A stretch of 42,004 nucleotides of DNA from Pseudooceanicola sediminis. Its GTDB lineage: Bacteria; Pseudomonadota; Alphaproteobacteria; Rhodobacterales; Rhodobacteraceae. The notes below the pieces were generated by a model. It did not search any database. It saw nothing but the letters and a program-made list of their open reading frames with translations, and had not been told where the DNA came from. Both the position numbers and the translations under genes were made by a program. The stretch is taken from NCBI RefSeq assembly GCF_003575965.1, contig NZ_QWJJ01000023.1, positions 1 to 42,004 on the forward strand, in the 5' to 3' direction. Below are positions 17,637 to 25,985 of this stretch, piece after piece (the stretch's first letter is position 1; every line of letters starts with the position of its first letter).

Positions 17637-18920
17637 ATGCCGACCGACCTTGCCTTGACCACCGACACTTCGCTTGATCATGCGCTGCAAGTGGCCATCG
17701 CGTGCTACCGCGCCCGCAATCCGGGCAGTGCCGAGATGCTGGAGCGCGCCCGTCAGGTGCTGCCCGGGGGCAATACTCGTAGCTCACTCTGGGCCAATCC
17801 ATTTCCGCTGTGCATTGCGTCCGGTCAGGGCTGTCACATCCGCGACGTCGACGGGAATGACTATGTCGACATGCTGGGTGAGTTCACCGCCGGAATCTTC
17901 GGCCACTCCTCTCCCGTCCTCGCCGAGGCGATCGCGACCGCCCACGCCCGCGGGATCAATCTGTCGTCACATACCCCCTATGAGGTCGAGCTGGCCGAGC
18001 GGCTCTGTGCGCGCTTTCCGTCCCTCGAGAGGCTGCGTTTCGCCAATTCCGGGACCGAGGCGAACCTGATGGCGCTGATGGCCGCGCGGCTGGTCACGAA
18101 GCGGGACCGGATCGTGGTGTTCCGGGGCGGCTATCACGGTGGGGTGCTGACTTTCGGGGACGGGGTGTCGCCCGTCGATGTGCCGTTCGACTATGCCTGC
18201 CTGCCATATAACGACATCGCCGCCGCCGAAGCCGAGTTCGCCCAGAGCGGCGCACGAATCGCGGCGGTACTGGTTGAGCCGATGCAGGGTGCCGGGGGCT
18301 GCGTGCCCGGCGATCCCGCGTTTCTGGCAGCGCTGCGCCGGTTGAGCGAGGCGCACGGCGCGATCCTGATCTTTGACGAGGTGCAGACGGCGCGCATGTC
18401 GGTTGGCGGCGCACAGGCGCGGCTGGGTATCATCCCGGACATGACAACTCTGGGTAAGATTTTTGGCGGCGGGCTGGCCTTCGGCGCCTTTGGCGGGCGA
18501 GCCGAGATCATGGACCGTTTCGATCCCGCGCGCGCCGATGCCCTGCCCCATGCGGGCACCTTCAACAACAACAGCCTGACCATGGCGGCGGGGGTGGCGG
18601 CGATTGACCACTACCTCGGGGCGGAGGCGCTGGAGGCGCTGTTTCAGCGCGGCGAAGACCTGCAGCGGCGGTTGACGGCGGTATTTGCCGAAACCGGTTT
18701 GCCATTTGCCGTCACCGGTATGGGCGCGATCATGAACCTGCATGCCCGCAGTGGCGAGGGTGCTGCGACAGACCGCAAGTTGCTGTCCCTTCTGCATTTC
18801 AGGATGCAGGAACGGGGCTACTATTTTGCCGCGCGTGGTCTGATCGCCCTGTCGTTGCCGGTCGGAGAGAATGAGATCCGCGGTTTTCTGACGGCTATTG
18901 AACAGGGGTTGCAGGCATGA
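17637..18920 (+). CDS. Class III aminotransferase (glutamate-1-semialdehyde aminomutase-like)
   Basis: A PLP-dependent fold-type I enzyme. The N-terminal part AEMLERARQVLPGGNTRSS resembles glutamate-1-semialdehyde aminomutases and related aminotransferases. FRGGYHGG binds PLP phosphate, IFDEVQTAR holds the Asp contacting the PLP ring nitrogen, and TLGKIFGGGLAFGAFGG carries the Schiff-base lysine. Its 427 residues are normal. It is unlikely to be the haem-pathway enzyme because it sits in a catabolic operon; an amino-group transfer or an aminomutase step on an omega- or beta-amino acid is more probable. The ATG at 17637 follows GGAG; its stop overlaps the next gene's start (ATGA). Confidence 0.87.
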   Translation: MPTDLALTTDTSLDHALQVAIACYRARNPGSAEMLERARQVLPGGNTRSSLWANPFPLCIASGQGCHIRDVDGNDYVDMLGEFTAGIFGHSSPVLAEAIATAHARGINLSSHTPYEVELAERLCARFPSLERLRFANSGTEANLMALMAARLVTKRDRIVVFRGGYHGGVLTFGDGVSPVDVPFDYACLPYNDIAAAEAEFAQSGARIAAVLVEPMQGAGGCVPGDPAFLAALRRLSEAHGAILIFDEVQTARMSVGGAQARLGIIPDMTTLGKIFGGGLAFGAFGGRAEIMDRFDPARADALPHAGTFNNNSLTMAAGVAAIDHYLGAEALEALFQRGEDLQRRLTAVFAETGLPFAVTGMGAIMNLHARSGEGAATDRKLLSLLHFRMQERGYYFAARGLIALSLPVGENEIRGFLTAIEQGLQA

Positions 18921-20434
18921 AGCCGGCCTTCGATATCGTCATCCGGGGCGGTCGGGTGATGGACCCTGAAACCGGCTTCGACCAGATTGCCGATGTCGCC
19001 ATTCGCGGCGCAGCGGTGGTTGCCATTGGCCGCGACCTGCCCGAAGGGCGCACCGAACTGGATGCGGTCGGGCGGATCGTCGCACCTGGGTTCGTTGACA
19101 TCCACGCCCATGGCCAGTCGCTGGCCGCCGACCGGATGCAGGCCTTCGATGGCGTGACAACGGCGCTTGAGCTTGAGGTCGGCGCATTGCCAGTGGCCGA
19201 GTGGTACGCCACCCAGACCGAGCGCCCGCGGCTGTTGAACTATGGTACGTCGGCTGGGTGGTTGTTCGCCCGCTGCCAGGTGATCGCCGACATGCCCGCC
19301 GATGGCACTGTGCCGTCGATGACGCTGATGGGGCGCGGTGCGGACGACCGGCGCTGGTCGCTGGACGCCGCGACCGAGGCGCAGGCAGAGCAGATTGTGA
19401 CGCTGCTGAAGGGCGGTCTGAAAGAGGGTGGTATCGGCATCGGCATCCCCAACGGCTATGCGCCCGGCGCGGGTGTGAAGGAGCTGACCCGCGTCTGCGC
19501 GCTGGCGGCGGAGGCGGGCAGCCTGACTTTTACCCACATCGCCAATGCGTCGAACGTCGACCCGCACAGCTCGCTCGAAAGCTACGTGCGCATCATCGGG
19601 CTGGCCGGGGCGACGGGCGCGCACATGCATGTGTGCCATCTGAACTCGACCTCGATTCTGGATGTGAAAAGCGCCGTCGACGTGCTGCAACGCGCTCAGG
19701 CACAGGGTCTGCCGATCACCGTCGAAGCCTATCCCTATGGCACCGGATCTACCGTGGTCAGTGCCGGCTTCTTCACCCAGCCAGATTTCGCCGCCCGCAC
19801 CGGCTCCGATTATGACCAGATCGAACTGGTACGCAGCGGCGAACGGTTCACAAATGTCGAGGCCCTTCGCGCCGCCAGCGCGCGCGATCCCGGCGATCTG
19901 ATCCTGTGGCACTTCCTGGATACTGAAAACGAACCGGCACATCGCGGCTTGCTGGACCTGTCGGTTACATATCCAGGCGGCAATATCGCGTCGGACGCCC
20001 TGCCCTGGACCATGCCTGATGGCAGCTTTTACGACGGCGCCGACTGGCCGCTGCCCGAGGAGGCGACCTCGCACCCCCGTTCCTCCGGGACGTTCACGCG
20101 GTTCCTGCGCGATTACGTGCGCGACCGCGCGCTGATCGGACTGATGGAGGGGCTTGCGAAATGCACCCTGCTGCCCGCCCGCGTGATCGAGGAAACTGCA
20201 CCGCAGATCCGCCGCAAGGGGCGGCTTCAGGTCGGGTGCGACGCCGACGTGGTGGTCTTCGATTTCGATCGGTTGCAAGACCGCGCGACCTTCCGGCAGA
20301 TGAACCTTACGGCCGAAGGCATGGTGCATGTGCTGGTCAACGGCGTGCCGGTGATCTGCGACGGCGCGCTCGACACGGATGCCGCACCCGGTGTGGCCAT
20401 CGTCGGGCGGGGCATCGCAGAGGCACGCGCATGA
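18917..20434 (+). CDS. D-aminoacylase / N-acyl-D-amino-acid deacylase family amidohydrolase
   Basis: A metal-dependent hydrolase of the amidohydrolase superfamily that would remove an acyl group from an N-acyl-D-amino acid. The N-terminal beta-sandwich (FDIVIRGGRVMDPETGF) precedes the metal motif FVDIHAHGQS (about residues 60-69). Further candidate ligands are the histidines in TFTHIAN and MHVCHLNS and the Asp in IASDALPW. In well-studied D-aminoacylases a cysteine (GNCG) is a zinc ligand; here the equivalent segment reads TTALELEVGALP, with glutamate instead. As I recall, this is typical of a subgroup labelled D-glutamate deacylases. The C-terminal GRLQVGCDADVVVFD closes the sandwich. Overlaps of 4 bp with both neighbours indicate translational coupling. 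Confidence 0.85.
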   Translation: MKPAFDIVIRGGRVMDPETGFDQIADVAIRGAAVVAIGRDLPEGRTELDAVGRIVAPGFVDIHAHGQSLAADRMQAFDGVTTALELEVGALPVAEWYATQTERPRLLNYGTSAGWLFARCQVIADMPADGTVPSMTLMGRGADDRRWSLDAATEAQAEQIVTLLKGGLKEGGIGIGIPNGYAPGAGVKELTRVCALAAEAGSLTFTHIANASNVDPHSSLESYVRIIGLAGATGAHMHVCHLNSTSILDVKSAVDVLQRAQAQGLPITVEAYPYGTGSTVVSAGFFTQPDFAARTGSDYDQIELVRSGERFTNVEALRAASARDPGDLILWHFLDTENEPAHRGLLDLSVTYPGGNIASDALPWTMPDGSFYDGADWPLPEEATSHPRSSGTFTRFLRDYVRDRALIGLMEGLAKCTLLPARVIEETAPQIRRKGRLQVGCDADVVVFDFDRLQDRATFRQMNLTAEGMVHVLVNGVPVICDGALDTDAAPGVAIVGRGIAEARA

Positions 20435-21360
20435 GCGTGCCCGTCATTCTGGTGACCGGCTTTCTGGGCGCGGGCAAGACCAGTTTTATCAATGCCTTGC
20501 TGGAAAGCGGCTTGCGCCGCGTCGCCGCCATCGTCAACGATTTCGGCGCCATCAACATCGACGCGGAAATCCTTGAAGGGCGCAGCGATGCGGTGATCGG
20601 CCTGGGAAACGGCTGCATCTGCTGCTCTCTTCAAGGTGATCTGCTGCGCAGCCTGAAACTGGTACTGGCACAGCAGCCCGAGGCCATCGTGATTGAGGCC
20701 TCGGGCGTATCGGACCCGCGCGGCATTGTCGAAACGCTCTCCGATCCAGTGCTGTGGAACGATGTGCGGCTGGACGCAATCCTGTGCGTCGTCGACGCCC
20801 AGGACTTGGCAGACACCCCCGCGCGCGCCGACGATCCGCTGTGGCAGGCACAGGTCGGCGCAGCGGATTACGTCATCCTGTCCAAGACCGCGCTGGCCGA
20901 TCCTGCAGGGCTGGCGCGCCTGAACACCCGGATCGCTGCCGGATACCGGCTGAAATCCTTCGACGTCGATCGCGACGGGCTGCCGCTGGCAGTGCTGTTC
21001 ACCGATGCCATAACGCCGCGTGCCCCGTTGCCGCCGGGCCGGGTGCATAGCGCCGAACGCTTCACCGCACTGGACTGGCAGGCCGAAGGGCGTCTGCCCT
21101 TCAACGGTTTCCAGCGCCTGATGGAGGATCTGGCGCCGGTGCTGTGGCGTGCCAAGGGCTTTGTCTCGGTGATCGAGCGTCCGGGACCACCGCTGCTGTT
21201 CCAGATGGTCGGTCGGCGCGCCGGGTTTGAAACCGGCACCAGCACCCGCACCGGATGCCGGCTGGTGCTGATCGGTGAAACCGACGGCTTTGACGCGGAT
21301 GCGGCGCGCGCCCGGCTTGACGCCCTGATCCAGCACCCTGACAAGAAAGATTGCAAATGA
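20431..21360 (+). CDS. CobW/COG0523-family GTPase (metal chaperone type)
   Basis: A G3E-family P-loop GTPase of the CobW/ZNG1/YeiR group, which bind Zn or related metals and deliver them to client metalloenzymes. Visible are the Walker A GFLGAGKTS (residues 9-17), the metal-binding CxCC in GNGCICCSL (about 67-75), a switch-like EASGVSDPRG, and the base-recognition segment ILSKTAL, which replaces the usual NKxD. The 309 residues include the CobW C-terminal domain. The ATG at 20431 overlaps the deacylase stop, and its own stop overlaps the next hydrolase start. Being sandwiched between two predicted binuclear-metal hydrolases, it probably metallates one or both; that is inference. Confidence 0.88.
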   Translation: MSVPVILVTGFLGAGKTSFINALLESGLRRVAAIVNDFGAINIDAEILEGRSDAVIGLGNGCICCSLQGDLLRSLKLVLAQQPEAIVIEASGVSDPRGIVETLSDPVLWNDVRLDAILCVVDAQDLADTPARADDPLWQAQVGAADYVILSKTALADPAGLARLNTRIAAGYRLKSFDVDRDGLPLAVLFTDAITPRAPLPPGRVHSAERFTALDWQAEGRLPFNGFQRLMEDLAPVLWRAKGFVSVIERPGPPLLFQMVGRRAGFETGTSTRTGCRLVLIGETDGFDADAARARLDALIQHPDKKDCK

Positions 21361-22418
21361 CCGCCCTGTCCCCCTCTGATCTGAAAGGCAAGGTGCAGAC
21401 CGTCACCGGGCTGGTCGCGCCGCAAACACTCGGCGCGGCCTTGATGCACGAACATCTGTTCATCGACCTGAACCCGCCGAAGTTTCGCACCACCCCCCTG
21501 CCCGATGGAGTTTCGGACGCGCCGATCGACCTGTGCAACTGCTTTCGCGCCCGCTATGGGCAGGGCCATTTCACCGACAACTACCGCATCGACGACTTCG
21601 CCGTGGTCCGCCACGAGGTCGAGGAAATGCAGCGCGCCGGGGGCCGCACCCTGGTCGATCTGACGGTCGGCGGCCTTGGCCCGCGCCCGCTACTCCTGCG
21701 CCGCATGGCCGAGGAAACCGGCGTGCAGCTGGTCATGGGCTGCGGGCATTATGTCGAGGAATACCAGATGGCCGAAACCGCCGAAATGTCGGTCGATGCC
21801 CTGGCTGCGCAGATGACCGCGCAGATACTGGAGGGCGCCTGGGGCACCGATGTGCGCGCCGGGATCATCGGTGAAATCGGCTGCCAGACACCCTGGACCG
21901 ACCGCGAAAAGCGGGTGATGGAAGGCGCCATCGCGGCGCAAAAGGCTACCGGCGCGGCGCTGAACGTCCACCCAGGTCGCGAACCGCATCAGCCGCAAGA
22001 GGTGGTGGATTTTGTCACAGCGCGCGGCGGTGCCCCGGAACGCCTGATCCTCAGCCATATCGACCGGACCATCTTTGACGACGACACGCTGTTCCGGCTG
22101 GCCGACACTGGCTGCATGATCGAATATGACCTGTTCGGCTGGGAGGACAGCTATTATTGGCCCAACCCCGATATCGACCTGCCCAATGATGCGATGCGGG
22201 TGCGCTGGCTGCGCAAACTGGCAGAGCGTGGGCATCTTGACCAGATCCTGATCAGCCATGATGTCTGCACCAAGGGGCGGCTGGAGCAGTTTGGCGGCCA
22301 CGGTTTTCAGCACATCTTTGCCAACGTGGTGCCGCTGCTGCTGCGCCGGGGTTTCACTCAAGGGATGGTCGACCGGATCTTGATCGACAACCCCGCGCGG
22401 CTGCTGACCTTCGTCTGA
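21357..22418 (+). CDS. Phosphotriesterase-like (PTE family) amidohydrolase
   Basis: A metal-dependent TIM-barrel hydrolase of the PTE family (phosphotriesterase-homology proteins, lactonases, some amidases). The first metal pair is in LMHEHLF (residues 30-36); later ligands are likely in VHPGRE, LSHIDRT and the Asp of ISHDVCT. The bridging residue normally found after strand 4 falls in IIGEIGCQTP as Glu rather than the carbamylated Lys of true phosphotriesterases. Family members with Glu here are known. The gene starts at the ATG at 21357, inside the preceding stop, and is the last of the operon. A role in opening a lactone, lactam or amide intermediate is plausible; phosphotriester hydrolysis is unlikely. 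Confidence 0.87.
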   Translation: MTALSPSDLKGKVQTVTGLVAPQTLGAALMHEHLFIDLNPPKFRTTPLPDGVSDAPIDLCNCFRARYGQGHFTDNYRIDDFAVVRHEVEEMQRAGGRTLVDLTVGGLGPRPLLLRRMAEETGVQLVMGCGHYVEEYQMAETAEMSVDALAAQMTAQILEGAWGTDVRAGIIGEIGCQTPWTDREKRVMEGAIAAQKATGAALNVHPGREPHQPQEVVDFVTARGGAPERLILSHIDRTIFDDDTLFRLADTGCMIEYDLFGWEDSYYWPNPDIDLPNDAMRVRWLRKLAERGHLDQILISHDVCTKGRLEQFGGHGFQHIFANVVPLLLRRGFTQGMVDRILIDNPARLLTFV

Positions 22419-22919
22419 CAGCTGGGATCCTGAGGTGTTGGGCCGAAGCGGCAGGCTTGGGAAACTGCAAATTCCGGCTCAGATCCCATTGGCATAAGCA
22501 TCTCTACAACGAAGCAATCGTCTCAAAATCATCCGTGTGGGCTTTGCCATTCGATAGCGAAACTGGCTCAGGGTCCATTGATGATGATCGCGCTGCGTGT
22601 TTCACGACTCCTGAAATAGCATTGTGTCTTTTCCAAATCCTCCGGTCCGAGCGACGCGCAGATGGCGCCCCTCACGCCCTATTTCCAAAGTCCGATGCCG
22701 AATCTCACCTCGACGACAGGCCCATTCTGAGTCGGACTAAATTGATCAAATGCAAAGACTTACGCTAGCAGGGCGTTTCAGCGAAATATGGGTCGCAAAC
22801 TATGCCAGATGGCCTGTGAGAATGGTGCAGATCTATGGTCTTCCCGATTACGGACAGATTTGCGAAAGTGCTGAGATTGCCTTTTGAGCACATTTTCACC
22901 CGACGAGGGAGCCTTGGTG
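22419..22919. other. 500-bp region, no gene recognised
   Basis: This lies downstream of the catabolic operon. An open frame of 103 codons at 22457-22768 has no motif or ribosome-binding site. No T-rich terminator hairpin is evident after the operon stop. GC content falls noticeably here and in the adjoining IS remnant. Confidence 0.5.
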
Positions 22920-23740
22920 GGCCGCGGCCGATATTCCGCCGCCCAGCCCCGAGGCGAGCACTAAACGTTGTAAAGCTCGCCCCGCCTGTCAATGCCTGCC
23001 AAGGCCGCTGCCCCGGTTTAGAATTCGGGGGGGGGACGCACTCGGCCTTCGCGCTTCGCAATAGCCTTTTGATCTCGATGTTGCCCATCCAGCGGCCCCC
23101 CTTCCATCGAAACCTTCAGCGGGGCGCCGAACAGGATCTGATTGAAGCGCAGGCTGATGAAAGGGCTGACCCGGCCCGTATTGAAGATCGCGGGCCGAGC
23201 ATGCAACTTTAGAGCCTCTTCCAGCACGACAATGCAGCGCTCCGTATCCAAGGGGGCAATAGCTGCCAGGCCCGAATATGGCGCGTCATCCTCTCCATGG
23301 CGACTGCGCTAGAACGGTGGGTCGTCCAGATTCATCAAAGCCAGTTTCAGCGGAGCCTCGATCCTGCACACGCCCTACCGCACCGGCCGGCTCATGCTGT
23401 CCGGCGCGCACTGCTAAACGGTCTACAGCGCAGAAAGCATCGGCTCGATCATCTCTCGTGATCTGGAATCGCTCACCGACCGGAGTCGGTCGCTAGAAAT
23501 TCCTGTTCGACGAAAAATTGCACGAGTTCGACGGTAGGTTGCCCTATCTTGACGCGCAGCTTTTCTATCTGGCCTGCCTTCCCACTCGTCTTGGCCTCGC
23601 CCTTGTCCGAAAAGATCCCGGAGAGGTCTTCGATCGACTTTCGCTACCAAATGTTGATCAGAGTTTCATGCATCCCATCCAAGCATTGCCACCAGTTCAG
23701 CGAACGTCATCTCGCCACGAATGGCCCCAGCCTGGGGGCT
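22920..23740 (-). mobile_element. Decayed IS3-family insertion sequence (orfA and orfB remnants)
   Basis: Read on the minus strand, fragments of an IS3 transposase appear in the right order but in several frames and with stops. From orfA there is DLSGIFSD, then AGQIEKLRVKIGQPTVE and FLATDSGR near 23640-23490. From orfB come LKLALMNLDDPPF (near 23340), CIVVLEEALKLHARPAIFNT with a degraded DDE-core block and KVSMEGGPLD (23018-23251), then NIEIKRLLRSAKAECV (below 23088). Family members normally read IEKLHAKIGQLVVERDFLA and NVFIERLWRSIKYECVY at the last of these places. No open transposase remains; terminal repeats were not found. Old and immobile. Confidence 0.8.
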
Positions 23741-23968
23741 AAACTCTCCGGACACTGTTCGGCGTGAATGCCCAATATCAATAAAACCAATGAGCTATCG
23801 AAGGCCAAGCTCGAAATGGCGAGCCTTGCGGCGGGGGGCTTTGAATTCATCCTTTCCCTATTGATGCAAATTACTGAACGAAACTTGCTCACAAAAACAT
23901 TTGGCAAACAAAGAAGCACTTTTACCTGAGACTCCCCGCCCACCTCAGGATCTAACTTAAGATGTGCG

Positions 23969-25039
23969 CTAACCAGATCCGCTCGTTGCTTGCAGGGCGA
24001 CCGCTCCGCCATACACCACAAGGATCATTGCACTTTCAAAGCCGATACGACCGGGCCCTGCCCGCTGTCGCAAAACAAGCCCGGCGAGAAGTATGCCCGT
24101 CATCAAGATTGAGGTCGCCGTCCAGAAGTAATCGCCCGTGCTGGCCGCATGATATAATGATCCGTCCCGATAGGCGACATCCGCGGCTGAGAGGAAAAGC
24201 GTATCAAAGGTGTTGCCCCCGATGATACCGCCAACTGCCAGTTGGAGTGCCCCTCTGCGGACCGCAGCCAAAGTTGTCACGAGCTCCGGCAGCGACGTCA
24301 CAACCGCTGTGGCCAATGCTCCGACAAGGGTTTCCGGCAGTTCCAGGCGGCCGGTCACCTCTGCAGCGGTTTTGGCAATAACCCAACCCGCAAGGCCCAT
24401 CACCACCATCAGAAAGCCAAATTCCATGAACAGGCGCAACGTGCTCTTCTGTCCGGTTTCGGCGTCTTCCTGATCTGGCGTGTCGGTCCTGCTGTCACGC
24501 GTCGAAACAGGGCGCCACATCGGATTTTCGCGTAAGCTGCGTGTCGAGACAAGCGCCGCCACATAGACGACCGGGATTACAAACGAGACAGGATGAATCG
24601 CAAGAACTGTGAACTCTTTCATATTGATGGCCAACAGGGGAAGCGTCAGCAGAATGATCAGAACGATGGATTGAAAGACATTCGCCAGCTCGGCCGCGGC
24701 GTGTTCCAGGTTGGCCTTGCGATATGTGATGTCGGCGATGGCCAGAAAGGCGGTCTGAGCGGCGATGCCGCCGATGCTGTTGGAATACGCCAGAGAGGCA
24801 AGCCCGTCATGTGCGGATGTGATCGATACAATTGTGCCGCTTAGCGAGGTCGCCGCCCCCAGCAGAACCGCCCCCGCTATCGCTTCGCCAAGTCCGGTTC
24901 GGTCAGCCAGCTTGTCGGCGAGGTCGGTCATCCTCAGTCCACTGAACAGGACCATGATCGCCGCGACCAGAAACGCAGCCAGCAATCCGAATATCGACCA
25001 TTGATCAAGCACAGAAGAGAGCCTTTCGCAAAGTATCAT
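23969..25039 (-). CDS. CaCA-family sodium/calcium-type exchanger
   Basis: An inner-membrane cation antiporter of the Ca2+/cation superfamily with about ten hydrophobic helices and two alpha-repeats. The second repeat, ATAVVTSLPELVTTLAAVRR and then GGIIGGNTFDTLF, is canonical including its Glu. The first, AATSLSGTIVSITSAHDG and NSIGGIAAQTAF, lacks the ion-binding Glu (Gly at that place); related proteins of this subgroup also vary there, so it may transport a different ion. I use the ATG at 25039; a GTG at 25075 would add 12 residues, and neither has a clear ribosome-binding site. It stands alone and is apparently intact. Confidence 0.82.
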   Translation of the reverse strand: MILCERLSSVLDQWSIFGLLAAFLVAAIMVLFSGLRMTDLADKLADRTGLGEAIAGAVLLGAATSLSGTIVSITSAHDGLASLAYSNSIGGIAAQTAFLAIADITYRKANLEHAAAELANVFQSIVLIILLTLPLLAINMKEFTVLAIHPVSFVIPVVYVAALVSTRSLRENPMWRPVSTRDSRTDTPDQEDAETGQKSTLRLFMEFGFLMVVMGLAGWVIAKTAAEVTGRLELPETLVGALATAVVTSLPELVTTLAAVRRGALQLAVGGIIGGNTFDTLFLSAADVAYRDGSLYHAASTGDYFWTATSILMTGILLAGLVLRQRAGPGRIGFESAMILVVYGGAVALQATSGSG

Positions 25040-25289
25040 AGGTGGACGCAACGCCTCGATTGCACGACCACACACGACAAGGGGAGGGCAAACGCCTTAT
25101 GAATCAAGAACTCGGCAGGCTAAAATAATGAAGGCGCCAGCGAAACAACAGACGAAGCACATGATCAGCCATCAGAGACCCTTGGATAATTCTACGCCTC
25201 TGTCTTGACCTCTCACCCTGGCTGAAATGTCAGTGCTACCCTGTGAAGCCAGCATTGATCCGCGATGAAAATGCGGCAATTGCGGCCGC

Positions 25290-25800
25290 ATGAGTTTAAT
25301 CCCCAAGCGGACCACTCCCCGCCTGACACTGCGCCTGATGCATGCAGATGACTAGCCGGATTATCATCGCCCCATGTCTTCAGACCAAGGGGTCTACATC
25401 GAGGGGCGTTCACCGCGTCTGTGTGTTGAGGGATGTTTTGTGCTGATCACGCGCGATGAAGCCTCGTTGGGTGTGGCGCCGTTATCATCGAGGCCAGAGG
25501 CGACGGCGATTCCGTCGGGCAAGTCGTCATCATCCAAGTGCCACTAAACACGGAATGGGAACTCGGCCGGTTTCTTTATCCTGAGGTGGAGGGGAAAGGT
25601 TTCGAAGATGAAGCGGCGGCGGCCCTCGCCGCTTGCCGCAACACGTAGCGCAATTTGAAACGCTGGCGTGCTAGGTCCATGCTGCCAATACAAGACCCGC
25701 CCCTTTGGCCGAAAAGCTTCGCGCGAAATTGGGTGCGACCGCTCAGCTACGAGCTTTAGCCGCCCCCGTTTACCTACACTTCTACAGAAGATTAGCCACC
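25290..25800 (+). pseudogene. GNAT-family N-acetyltransferase, degenerate
   Basis: This region contains the shattered sequence of a RimJ/RimL-type acetyltransferase. From the ATG at 25290 the frame reads MSLIPKRTTPRLTLRLMHAD, then D and a TAG where a Trp is usual, then PDYHRPMSSDQGVYIEG. After a frame change it continues as AVIIEARGDGDSVGQVVIIQ, VPLNTEWELGRFLYPEVEGK and GFEDEAAAALA to a TAG at 25646. A further piece, EKLRAKLGATA near 25710, matches the usual LAEKLGA ending. The acetyl-CoA site (normally R/Q-x-x-G-x-G/A) is not intact. Identified only from motif order, so the exact limits are approximate. Confidence 0.68.
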
Positions 25801-25985
25801 TAAGGCTTTGCCTGCGTCGCGGCGGTGGCGGACGAAGCCGTCGCACCGAACCGGCCAGAGCCGTCGCATCCGAGAGCCGGCAGAAGGATTTGTGATCCAA
25901 AATTATCCTAGTAGGTTTCGACGGCGCGCCCACGACGACAAAACTACCGTTCTTTTAGCTTCAGCCTGAACAAGTGTCGAAATGA

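Noticed and set aside
18821-20329. 502-codon open frame on the minus strand
   Set aside because: Mirror of the deacylase gene; low-complexity composition and no ribosome-binding site.
22457-22768. 103-codon frame after the catabolic operon
   Set aside because: No family motif and no ribosome-binding site; adjacent to eroded IS3 DNA.
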